A stretch of 9,262 nucleotides of DNA, from positions 1 through 9,262 of the forward strand of contig CAMKAQ010000023.1 in assembly GCA_946410525.1 (NCBI GenBank). Direction: 5' to 3'. Shown piece after piece: positions 1 to 6,207 of the stretch. The notes below the pieces were generated by a model that saw only the letters and a program-made list of their open reading frames with translations, was not told where the DNA came from and ran no database searches. The position numbers were made by a program, and so were the translations under genes. The stretch comes from an uncultured Caryophanales bacterium. GTDB taxonomy: Bacteria > Bacillota_I > Bacilli_A > RFN20 > CAG-826. Positions within the stretch are counted from its first letter, which is position 1. Each line of letters starts with the position of its first letter.

Positions 1-1
1 C

Positions 2-175
2 GCCTCAAGGGTCTCCACCGTCAGGAAGATGGACCGCATCCTCGTCATGAAAGATGGCATGGTGGACGCTTTCGATACGCACGAGAACCTTATGAAGAAC
101 TGCCAGACCTATCAGAAACTGGTCTATCTCCAGCAGCTCGAAGCCGAAGTGAAAGGAGGGAACGCAAATGACTGA
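2..175 (+). CDS. ABC exporter half-transporter, C-terminal end of ATPase domain (partial)
   Basis: Only the last 57 codons are in the window; the gene starts upstream. The reading begins ASRVSTVRKMDRILVMKDGM, the switch (H-loop) region of an ABC-B type exporter nucleotide-binding domain, followed by the usual D-x-H-E-N-L-M tail and the Y-Q-K-L-V final helix. In canonical ATPases the first motif is A-H-R-x-S-T; here the histidine position is serine. Loss of the H-loop histidine is typical of the degenerate subunit of heterodimeric exporters (family knowledge). The gene ends at TGA 173-175 and overlaps the next ABC gene by 8 bp, so the two are surely co-transcribed and probably translationally coupled. 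The inferred role is one half of a heterodimeric membrane exporter; the substrate cannot be told from this fragment. Confidence 0.88.
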   Translation, partial: ASRVSTVRKMDRILVMKDGMVDAFDTHENLMKNCQTYQKLVYLQQLEAEVKGGNAND

Positions 176-1946
176 AGAAGAGTTTGAAAAAGCTATGCTT
201 CATGGTGATCGCAAGATTCCTTTCTTCACCCTCTTAAAGAGGACTTTGGCTTATGCAAAGGGCGACATGTGGAGAATCATCCTTTCCTTATTCGTCGTCA
301 CCATCGGCGTCGTCGTCGACCTCTTGCTCCCAATCATCCAGAAATGGTTCGTCGATTATCTTGATTCCGAGCATATCGGCAATGCCGTTCTTTCAATCAT
401 CATCGGAGCGGCTATCGGTTTCATCGCGATTGCCCTCATCAACAAGCTCATCAGCTTCTTGGCGGCCCTCCTTCTCCAGAAGGCAGGACAGAACATCGTT
501 GAAAGACTTAGGATGGACGTCTTCTCCCATATCGAGAACATGTCTCAGAACCAGTTAAACGAAATGCCTGTTGGCTCTCTTGTCACGAGGGTGGCGAACT
601 ACACTTCTGCTGTCTCTAACCTCTTCACGGATGTCCTTGTCCGTTTCGTCATGAATATGCTGACCGTTTTGACGGTCTTCATCATCATGATCACCTTAAG
701 CTGGAAGCTTTCCCTCATCCTTCTTGTCTTCGCCGTCGTCGTTGGGGTTGTTTCCTTCTTCTTCGTTGGGGTTGTCGCTAGCAAATATAGGCTTGAGAGA
801 AAGAACACATCCATCCCCAATTCCTTCCTTAGCGAGAATCTCCAAGGTATGAAAATCATCAGCATTTTCAACCAGGAAAAGAAAAAACAAGCGCAATTTG
901 ACGAGGATAATGAAAATTTGAGGAAGTCCGCATATGGCATCAACGTGGCCTTCACCTTCTATAGGCCATTCATGTCATTCCTCTACTATGGAGCGATTGC
1001 CACCACCTTTGGCGTTGGTTTCGCTTTATCCTTCACCCCTGGCCTCATCGTCGCCTTCTATCTCTACTTGAACCGCTTCTTCAAACCTATCCAGGAGCTC
1101 GCTGATGAGCTTAACAAGATTCAAGGGGCACTCACATCTAGTGAGAGGCTCTTCAACCTCCTTGATGTCAAACCTGAGGTCGTCGACAAAGAGGATGCGA
1201 TTGAGATAGAGTCCTTCAAAGGCAAAATCGAATTCAGAAACGTCTGGTTTGCCTATGAGAAAGATAACTGGATCCTTAAGGATGTCTCTTTCACCGTTAA
1301 TCCAAAGGAAACGGTCGCTTTCGTAGGTGCGACAGGCGCAGGAAAGACCACCATCCTCTCTTTGATCGTCAGGAATTTTGAAATCCAAAAAGGTCAGATA
1401 CTTATCGACGACATCGATATTACCCATATCAAGATAAAGTCACTTAGAAAAGCAGTCGGTCAGATGCTTCAGGATGTTTTCCTCTTCTCTGGCACGATTA
1501 AGAGCAACATCTCATTAAGAGATGATTCATTTAGGGATGAAGACATCGAAGAAGCCTGCAAGTATGTGAACGCTTCAAGCTTCATTGAGAAATTACCAAA
1601 GACCTACGATGAGGAAGTCATCGAAGGCGGAGCGAACTTCTCTAGCGGACAAAGACAGCTTCTTTCCTTCGCGAGAACCGTTCTCCATAAACCACAGATC
1701 CTTATTCTTGATGAGGCCACCGCGAATATCGACACAGAGACTGAGATGCTCATTCAGGAATCCTTAGAGAAGATGAAGAACATCGGAACGATGCTTGTCG
1801 TCGCTCATAGGCTTTCAACGATTCAACATGCGGACAATATCATCGTCCTTCAAAACGGCCAGATCATTGAAGAAGGCAACCATCAGGCCCTTCTCAAAAA
1901 CAAGGGATATTACTTCAAGCTTTATCAGCTCCAGTTCGAGAACTAG
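168..1946 (+). CDS. ABC exporter half-transporter, fused transmembrane and ATPase domains
   Basis: A 592-aa half-transporter of the ABC-B exporter type, of normal length for the family. Start ATG 168 sits 7 nt after a strong AAAGGAGGG (152-160). The membrane domain has hydrophobic helices at about residues 36-58, 73-103, 158-203 (two) and 262-300 (two). The ATPase domain has A-loop Y363, Walker A 387-395 (GATGAGKTT), Q-loop Q435, signature 491-495, Walker B 511-516 (ILILDE with catalytic E516) and H-loop H547. The signature reads FSSGQ rather than LSGGQ. With the serine replacing the H-loop histidine in the preceding subunit, this fits a heterodimer in which this subunit supplies the canonical Walker motifs and the degenerate signature. 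The protein would sit in the cell membrane and export a drug, lipid or peptide; the substrate is unknown. No terminator follows: its stop overlaps the convergent gene downstream. Confidence 0.95.
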   Translation: MTEEEFEKAMLHGDRKIPFFTLLKRTLAYAKGDMWRIILSLFVVTIGVVVDLLLPIIQKWFVDYLDSEHIGNAVLSIIIGAAIGFIAIALINKLISFLAALLLQKAGQNIVERLRMDVFSHIENMSQNQLNEMPVGSLVTRVANYTSAVSNLFTDVLVRFVMNMLTVLTVFIIMITLSWKLSLILLVFAVVVGVVSFFFVGVVASKYRLERKNTSIPNSFLSENLQGMKIISIFNQEKKKQAQFDEDNENLRKSAYGINVAFTFYRPFMSFLYYGAIATTFGVGFALSFTPGLIVAFYLYLNRFFKPIQELADELNKIQGALTSSERLFNLLDVKPEVVDKEDAIEIESFKGKIEFRNVWFAYEKDNWILKDVSFTVNPKETVAFVGATGAGKTTILSLIVRNFEIQKGQILIDDIDITHIKIKSLRKAVGQMLQDVFLFSGTIKSNISLRDDSFRDEDIEEACKYVNASSFIEKLPKTYDEEVIEGGANFSSGQRQLLSFARTVLHKPQILILDEATANIDTETEMLIQESLEKMKNIGTMLVVAHRLSTIQHADNIIVLQNGQIIEEGNHQALLKNKGYYFKLYQLQFEN

Positions 1947-3283
1947 ACTCTCCCAAGATAATAATCGAGAAGATCGATTCGCGTTGAGATCATTTTGAGA
2001 TAGAAGAAATGCCAGTGCTTTTTGAAGGCGTCACGGAAGCGGAGAACGTGAAGTTTAACGAGATAATAGGTACGAAGTTTTTTCGATAAGAAACTACTTT
2101 TCTCTAAAGCGGGATCGAAGATATGGTCCCTAAGAAACTCCATGTCCCCTCTCGATGCGACTTTAAGCGCGTAATAGAGTTCGTCTTCCCTATCAACCCA
2201 ATCAATCGGCTTTGAAAGAAGGCGCTTGGCCTTTTCGAGAACGATCTCTTTCCTGTCCTCTTTCAGGTTTGGGTAGGCCATAAGCTGTTCCATAAGAGAC
2301 AGGTAATCAAAGACCCTGTCATCGCCTTCATAGGCCCTGACGAACAAACGGAAACCGTTGTTCATTTTGATCATCAGTTTTTTGTATTTGTGTTTGAAAA
2401 GGTCATTGTTGATGAAGTTTCTAAAGAAAATATATTGGACTCTGTAGCGGCAATTCCTTAGGGTCTTCCAAAGGAACCTTGCTTGATATTCTTTCTCGGA
2501 TGAGTCTTTGGTGATGAGCAAGGAATTAAGAGCCTCGTTACGGGTCTCTTTATCAAAAACATCCTTCGATTTGACCACCCTCATCGCATTTAGGATGAGG
2601 AAGCGAATCGCTTTCTTTTTCTCTTCCTCGTTTCTCCCAATATCAAGGTTATTCCTGACAAAGAGAGTCCATCTTTTTATCGCCACAACCTTCCTGCAAC
2701 AAAGAAGGGCTTTATATAAAGGAATAGGAAGCATCTCTGGCTCCCTTATTCTTTTGTAGAGAGGGACAAAGAGCTTCTTGTAGTCCACCCCTTCTTTTGG
2801 GGTCGGGTATTTCGTGTATGGGTCTTCTATGTAATGGTCTAGGAGCGCATCGCTTAACGCTCGAAGAACCGTTCTTTTGTATTTGCCTTTATAAGAGAAT
2901 ATGTAGCCTATCCATTCGTGCTTGATTGTCGTGTTCGCCACATACTCATAGGCGAGACGATAATGGAATGTCGCACTTAATGATGTGCTTTCTAGGACTT
3001 CGGCGAACTTCTCACAGAAGTCTTTGGTCGGATTGTGTTTTGGGCCTAATTTTGGGCGGAACTTTTTATCTCCGACTTTAGACAAAAAAGAGACGAGCCG
3101 AGGGATCCTCTCAAGGACAAAATCCTCCTTTTTGAAGTATTCCTTGAGGAGATCTTCAGTGTTCTCCCAGTCGAATCGGTCTGCGGTCTTGAGGTTTTTG
3201 GTGTAGTTCCAGAACCCTAACCACAGGTCACCGTTGCGGAAAAAAGGGACCGCGTATCTAAGGCCAGCATGACAGTCTGGCAT
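1943..3283 (-). CDS. Unrecognised 446-aa basic, mostly helical protein
   Basis: I do not recognise this protein. It has no signal peptide, clear membrane segment, Walker motif or zinc-binding cysteine cluster. It is rich in Lys/Arg and aromatic residues, particularly Trp and Tyr near residues 20-45, and most of it alternates charged and hydrophobic residues as in stacked helices (about 40-70, 225-300 and 330-445). A helical-repeat scaffold or a nucleic-acid-associated protein is possible, but that is a guess. ATG 3283 is the first start after an in-frame TGA at 3305-3307; no good Shine-Dalgarno precedes it, so a later start is possible. Codon use is less biased than in the neighbours, with CGG, CGA, CTG and ATA present, which suggests low expression or a different history. 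Its stop overlaps that of the convergent ABC gene in a shared CTAG. It is monocistronic here. Confidence 0.75.
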   Translation of the reverse strand: MPDCHAGLRYAVPFFRNGDLWLGFWNYTKNLKTADRFDWENTEDLLKEYFKKEDFVLERIPRLVSFLSKVGDKKFRPKLGPKHNPTKDFCEKFAEVLESTSLSATFHYRLAYEYVANTTIKHEWIGYIFSYKGKYKRTVLRALSDALLDHYIEDPYTKYPTPKEGVDYKKLFVPLYKRIREPEMLPIPLYKALLCCRKVVAIKRWTLFVRNNLDIGRNEEEKKKAIRFLILNAMRVVKSKDVFDKETRNEALNSLLITKDSSEKEYQARFLWKTLRNCRYRVQYIFFRNFINNDLFKHKYKKLMIKMNNGFRLFVRAYEGDDRVFDYLSLMEQLMAYPNLKEDRKEIVLEKAKRLLSKPIDWVDREDELYYALKVASRGDMEFLRDHIFDPALEKSSFLSKKLRTYYLVKLHVLRFRDAFKKHWHFFYLKMISTRIDLLDYYLGRV

Positions 3284-3365
3284 AAGAATACAAGAGCGAA
3301 TATTTCACACAAAAGGCAATAATAATTCGCTATTTTTACTCGATAATTTTCGATTAAGCCCTTTT

Positions 3366-3411
3366 GAAGAGGGAAAAGAAAAAGAAAGACCGCCTCTATG
3401 TTTTGAGACGG
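3366..3411 (-). terminator. Terminator-like hairpin and T-rich tail, possible leader attenuator
   Basis: Read on the minus strand, CCGTCTC (3411-3405) pairs with GAGGCGG (3396-3390) as seven base pairs including one G-U, around an 8-nt loop, followed by the T-rich run TCTTTCTTTTTCTTTTC. The pairing is complete only on the minus strand; on the plus strand one position mismatches. No minus-strand gene lies just upstream, so it either ends a short untranslated RNA or acts as an attenuator in the leader of the gene starting at 3283, about 80 nt further on. The T tract is interrupted by cytosines, which weakens the call. Confidence 0.45.
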
Positions 3412-3488
3412 ACAACACATTCAAGGTATTAATTAAAAGCAAATCAATCGTTTTGAATGGTCCATCTTCTATTTTTCGAAGGATGAAG

Positions 3489-3518
3489 TTTCGTGGAAAA
3501 GCGTTTTTGTGCTAAAAT
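3489..3518 (+). promoter_or_regulatory. Putative extended -10 promoter for the PhoH-like/recN unit
   Basis: TGCTAAAAT at 3510-3518 is an extended -10 element (TG-N-TAAAAT, one mismatch to TATAAT). The -35 region near 3489-3495 is poor, as is usual for extended -10 promoters. Transcription would start near 3525, about 20 nt before the ATG at 3547. This placement supports 3547, not the in-frame GTG at 3493 (upstream of the -10), as the true start. Confidence 0.5.
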
Positions 3519-3546
3519 TTTCCTATCAAATAAAAGGAAGCATTTA

Positions 3547-4311
3547 ATGGACAGTTCAGCTTACGTCATTTTTGGATTTGATTTCAGAGAAAACCCCGAA
3601 CAGAAAGAGCTGATACGCCTCATAAACATCGAACCTAATCTCATGCCGATCGTCTTCTGCAAAGGAGACGCCGGAACCGGAAAGACCTTTGCCGCTCTCG
3701 CAGCGGCTCTTCATCTTGTCCGCTCAAAAGGCAGCAAAAAGAAATACAAAAGCGTCTATTACGTCAGAGAGCCAGTCGAGATTGGCCATCGTTTAGGCTA
3801 CCTAAAAGGTACCGAAGAAGATAAGTATGGCCCATACCTTGGACCTCTCCTTGATAACTACAACCACCTTATGGCCAACGTGAAGCAAGATGCCGCTTCG
3901 CCTTACCGTGAGCCAAAAAGAAACGGAAAATACGCTGACGAGAATAAGCCTCTCTATGAGAACCTTCCAAGCGACATTGTCCCAATCGCCCCAGAGTTTA
4001 TCCGTGGCCGTTCATTCAGTGATGCCATCCTCATCGTCGATGAAGCCCAAAACCTCACCCTCGATGAACTTCATACCTTGGCTACTCGTTTAGGGAGCAA
4101 TTCCAAGATGATCGTCATCGGCTCCCCTAACCAAATCGACGTTGATGATCAGACCTATGAGAAGAACGCATTCGAGACCTCATACAAGATTCTTGAACCA
4201 ACTGGGCTCGTTGGTTTCGTCGAGCTCAAAGCCCCAATGCGTTCAGGCTTTGTCACCGACTTCGATCAAAGATTCCTTCAGTACAAACTCAAGGAAGGCA
4301 AAAAACGTTAA
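3547..4311 (+). CDS. PhoH-family ATPase, short PhoH2-like form without PIN domain
   Basis: A 254-aa cytoplasmic P-loop ATPase. Walker A is GDAGTGKT at residues 40-47 (K46). The PhoH hallmark V-R-E-P-V-E-I-G-H-R-L-G-Y-L-K-G follows at 73-88, then F-I-R-G-R-S at 151-156, Walker B ILIVDEAQN at 161-169 and G-S-P-N-Q-I-D at 192-198. The Q-I-D motif and the late M-R-S-G-F (231-235) resemble the ATPase half of PhoH2 (YlaK-type) proteins, which carry an N-terminal PIN nuclease domain and are linked to RNA unwinding and cleavage; that domain is absent here. A charged stretch at about 110-140 looks longer than in ordinary PhoH. I chose ATG 3547 because AAAAGGAAG (3532-3540) lies 6 nt before it; an in-frame GTG at 3493 would add 18 residues but lies upstream of the likely -10. 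recN begins 45 bp downstream on the same strand. The family is clear; the exact role is not. Confidence 0.9.
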   Translation: MDSSAYVIFGFDFRENPEQKELIRLINIEPNLMPIVFCKGDAGTGKTFAALAAALHLVRSKGSKKKYKSVYYVREPVEIGHRLGYLKGTEEDKYGPYLGPLLDNYNHLMANVKQDAASPYREPKRNGKYADENKPLYENLPSDIVPIAPEFIRGRSFSDAILIVDEAQNLTLDELHTLATRLGSNSKMIVIGSPNQIDVDDQTYEKNAFETSYKILEPTGLVGFVELKAPMRSGFVTDFDQRFLQYKLKEGKKR

Positions 4312-4320
4312 TCAAAACCA

Positions 4321-4335
4321 TTCTCTTTAAGAGAA
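4321..4335. repeat. 7-1-7 inverted repeat between the PhoH-like gene and recN
   Basis: TTCTCTT-T-AAGAGAA is a perfect palindrome around one central base, 9 bp after the PhoH-like stop codon. As RNA it gives a 6-bp stem with a 3-nt loop, too weak and without a T run to be a terminator. Its right arm overlaps AGAAAGG (4332-4338), the only Shine-Dalgarno-like sequence before recN. It could be an operator or mRNA element tuning recN; it does not match the Bacillus-type LexA box (GAACN4GTTC). Confidence 0.4.
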
Positions 4336-4356
4336 AGGGCAAGTAGAATTGTCTTA

Positions 4357-6024
4357 ATGCTGAAACGTTTAACCATCACAAACCTCGCAATCATTGAGAA
4401 TATAGACGTCTCCTTTGGAGAAGGTTTTACCGTTCTCACTGGTGAGACGGGCGCTGGCAAGAGCCTTGTCATCGATTCGCTTTCTCTCCTTTTGGGCGCG
4501 AGAGCGTCTAACGAACTGATCCGCGCAGGTGAGGACTCCGCAACAATCCGTGGGGTTTTTGCTGTGAATAATCGAATTTTGAGTGCGATTCTGATGTCGC
4601 TAGAGATTCCAGAGAACGATGGTGAAATCATTGTGAGCCGCACGCTCAGCAAAGCTGGAACCAAGATCAAAGTGAATGGTGTTTCCATCACCCTCCAAGA
4701 CCTTTTGAAGATCTCCAAGTACCTTGCTGACATCCATAGCCAATTTGATTTTGAGAAGATCCTCAACCCAGAGAACTATCTTGGCATCATTGATGGCTTC
4801 TCTAGTGAGCTCATCTCCTCCTACAAGAAGGACTACTCACTTCTCCTTTCCGAATACAAAGCGAAGAAGAAAGAATACGAGGCCCTTCTCGCCAAGAAAG
4901 CGAAAATCGATGAGGACAGAGACTTCTACGAATACCAATACAAAGAACTAAAAGGCATGGCCCTCAAAGAGGGAGAGCAAGAAGAAATCCAGTCTGAGAT
5001 TTCTCTCCTTTCCAATTACGACAAAGTCTATTCCCTCTCCCAAGAGGCGGAAGAAATCATCCATGGCGATTTCCTCGACAAGATGTATGAGCTTAACCAA
5101 ATCCTTGGAAAGCTCGTGAAATATCAGCCTCAATATCAAGAAACCCAAACCTCTCTTGATGAGAAGTATTACGAAATCGTTGATATGGTCGACACCCTCA
5201 AGAAAGACCTTAGGGATATCGATTATGATCCAGATAGGCTCGATGAGCTTCAGCAAAGAGATTCCGACCTCACCTCTCTTGAGAGGAAGTACAAAAAGAG
5301 CATCCCTGAACTCATCGCTTATAGAGACGAGCTCGCTTCCACTCTCGGGGATAAGAACGACTTCGAATTCAACCTCGAAGAAAAGAAAAAAGAGATGGAT
5401 GATGCATTTAGGAAATGCAAAGCCAAGGGCGAAGAGCTCACCACCGTCAGAAAGAAAACCGCTTTATCAATCGAGAAAGAGCTTGAAAGGAACATGGACG
5501 ACCTCCGTCTCCACGCGACTTTTAAAGTCGACTTCCTTAAGAGTGAGGCCAAAGATGACTCAATCCTCAAAGAGGATGGCATGGATACCCTCGACTTCCT
5601 TATTGAGACCAACGTCGGCGAAGGCATGAAGAGCCTTGGCAAAGTCATATCAGGCGGCGAAGCGGCAAGAATCATGCTCGCTTTCAAAGCCACCCTCATC
5701 AAAGCCAATAGAATCCCAACCGTCATCTTTGATGAAATCGATACCGGTGTCAGCGGTGAGTCCGCTCAAGCCGTTGCCAAAAAGATCAGAGAGATATCTC
5801 TTTCAAGCCAAGTCATCTCCATCACCCATATGCCGCAGGTCGCTTCTTTAAGTGACCACCACATCCTCATCTCTAAAGAGGTAAAAGGCGATAGAACGTT
5901 CGCTCACATCAAAGAGCTTTCGCTTGAAGAAAAAATCAATCAAGTCGCCTATCTCATCTCTGGCGGAACCGTTACCGAAAAGCAGCTCGAATACGCAAAA
6001 GAGATGGTTTTATCCTCAAGATAA
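4357..6024 (+). CDS. recN: DNA repair protein RecN
   Basis: A 555-aa SMC-like ATPase of normal RecN length, acting on the chromosome in double-strand break repair by recombination. The start MLKRLTITNLAIIENI is the classic RecN N-terminus, fixing ATG 4357. Walker A is GETGAGKS at 29-36, the RecN D-I-H-S-Q motif is at 125-129, and a long charged coiled coil spans about 155-370, interrupted near 240-290. The C-terminal ATPase half has signature SGGEAARIML (432-441), Walker B VIFDEIDTGVSG (456-467, with D459 and E460) and the H-loop I-T-H-M-P-Q-V-A (489-496, H491). The signature usually continues SGGELSR; here L-S is replaced by A-A. The only Shine-Dalgarno-like sequence (AGAAAGG) ends 18 nt before the ATG, which is distant. 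It is probably co-transcribed with the PhoH-like gene. No SOS box was seen. Confidence 0.97.
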   Translation: MLKRLTITNLAIIENIDVSFGEGFTVLTGETGAGKSLVIDSLSLLLGARASNELIRAGEDSATIRGVFAVNNRILSAILMSLEIPENDGEIIVSRTLSKAGTKIKVNGVSITLQDLLKISKYLADIHSQFDFEKILNPENYLGIIDGFSSELISSYKKDYSLLLSEYKAKKKEYEALLAKKAKIDEDRDFYEYQYKELKGMALKEGEQEEIQSEISLLSNYDKVYSLSQEAEEIIHGDFLDKMYELNQILGKLVKYQPQYQETQTSLDEKYYEIVDMVDTLKKDLRDIDYDPDRLDELQQRDSDLTSLERKYKKSIPELIAYRDELASTLGDKNDFEFNLEEKKKEMDDAFRKCKAKGEELTTVRKKTALSIEKELERNMDDLRLHATFKVDFLKSEAKDDSILKEDGMDTLDFLIETNVGEGMKSLGKVISGGEAARIMLAFKATLIKANRIPTVIFDEIDTGVSGESAQAVAKKIREISLSSQVISITHMPQVASLSDHHILISKEVKGDRTFAHIKELSLEEKINQVAYLISGGTVTEKQLEYAKEMVLSSR

Positions 6025-6026
6025 CG

Positions 6027-6044
6027 TTTTGTAGCGCTTACATA
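6027..6044 (+). promoter_or_regulatory. cre-like site (LacI/CcpA-family operator candidate)
   Basis: Compared with the catabolite-response consensus WWTGNAARCGNWWWCAWW, this stretch has two mismatches, both in the left half; the right half from CG at 6035 matches throughout. Its core TGTA-GCGCT-TACA (6030-6042) is itself an inverted repeat. It lies just after the recN stop and about 60 bp upstream of the possible lipoprotein promoter. No LacI-family regulator is visible in the window, so this is tentative. Confidence 0.3.
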
Positions 6045-6058
6045 ATTTCTTAAAAAAC

Positions 6059-6080
6059 GCACTTATTTCGCCTTAAGTGT
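6059..6080 (+). terminator. Weak hairpin, possible recN terminator
   Basis: CACTTA (6060-6065) pairs with TAAGTG (6074-6079), extended by one G-U pair, around an 8-nt loop. It is followed only by TTGCTTTC, not a clean T run. It lies 35 nt after the recN stop and is the best terminator candidate there, so termination is probably incomplete. Confidence 0.25.
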
Positions 6081-6111
6081 TGCTTTCATGGTGAAATTAA
6101 GACAACATAAT
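6080..6111 (+). promoter_or_regulatory. Possible promoter for the duplicated-module lipoprotein
   Basis: CATAAT at 6106-6111 is one mismatch from TATAAT. The -35 side is weak: CTTTCA (6083-6088, 17-bp spacer) or TTGCTT (6080-6085, 20-bp spacer). Transcription would start near 6118, placing the leader hairpin at 6122-6162 almost at the 5' end of the message. Confidence 0.3.
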
Positions 6112-6121
6112 AAAGTCAAAC

Positions 6122-6162
6122 CCTCGTTTCAAGGAAATCTGTGAATGATTTTTGTAACGAGG
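6122..6162 (+). promoter_or_regulatory. Two-stem hairpin in the lipoprotein 5' leader
   Basis: Outer stem CCTCGTT (6122-6128) with AACGAGG (6156-6162) is seven perfect pairs. An inner stem 6133-6139 with 6147-6153 adds five Watson-Crick and two G-U pairs around a 7-nt loop, with a small internal loop between the stems. The structure encloses AAGGA (6131-6135) and an in-frame ATG (6145), so it would hide this upstream start and leave the AGAAAGGAG site before ATG 6208 free. It could stabilise the mRNA or control start choice. It was found by eye and no energy was calculated. Confidence 0.45.
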
Positions 6163-6207
6163 AAAAATGCCAGAACAGGCATAAAAGAAAGGAGCTTTTT
6201 CAGAAAT

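Noticed and set aside
739..775. A 13-bp direct repeat (TCGTTGGGGTTGT) 24 bp apart inside the ABC exporter gene.
   Set aside because: It is in frame and encodes two copies of V-G-V-V in a membrane helix; low-complexity coding sequence explains it.
3263..3283. MPDCHAG at the start of the unknown 446-aa protein resembles the RtcB RNA ligase metal-site motif.
   Set aside because: The match is only seven residues at the very N-terminus; no other RtcB motif follows and RtcB carries this motif well inside the protein.
3217..3420. A 67-codon minus-strand frame upstream of and overlapping the unknown gene.
   Set aside because: Its start coincides with the hairpin, it has no ribosome-binding site, and half of it overlaps the larger gene in another frame; composition is that of AT-rich noncoding DNA.
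3493..3546. GTG start giving an 18-residue longer PhoH-like protein.
   Set aside because: The extended -10 at 3510-3518 lies inside it and the strong ribosome-binding site points to ATG 3547.
4308..4766. A 152-codon minus-strand frame antisense to the start of recN.
   Set aside because: It is a shadow of strongly coding recN sequence and has no recognisable protein features.
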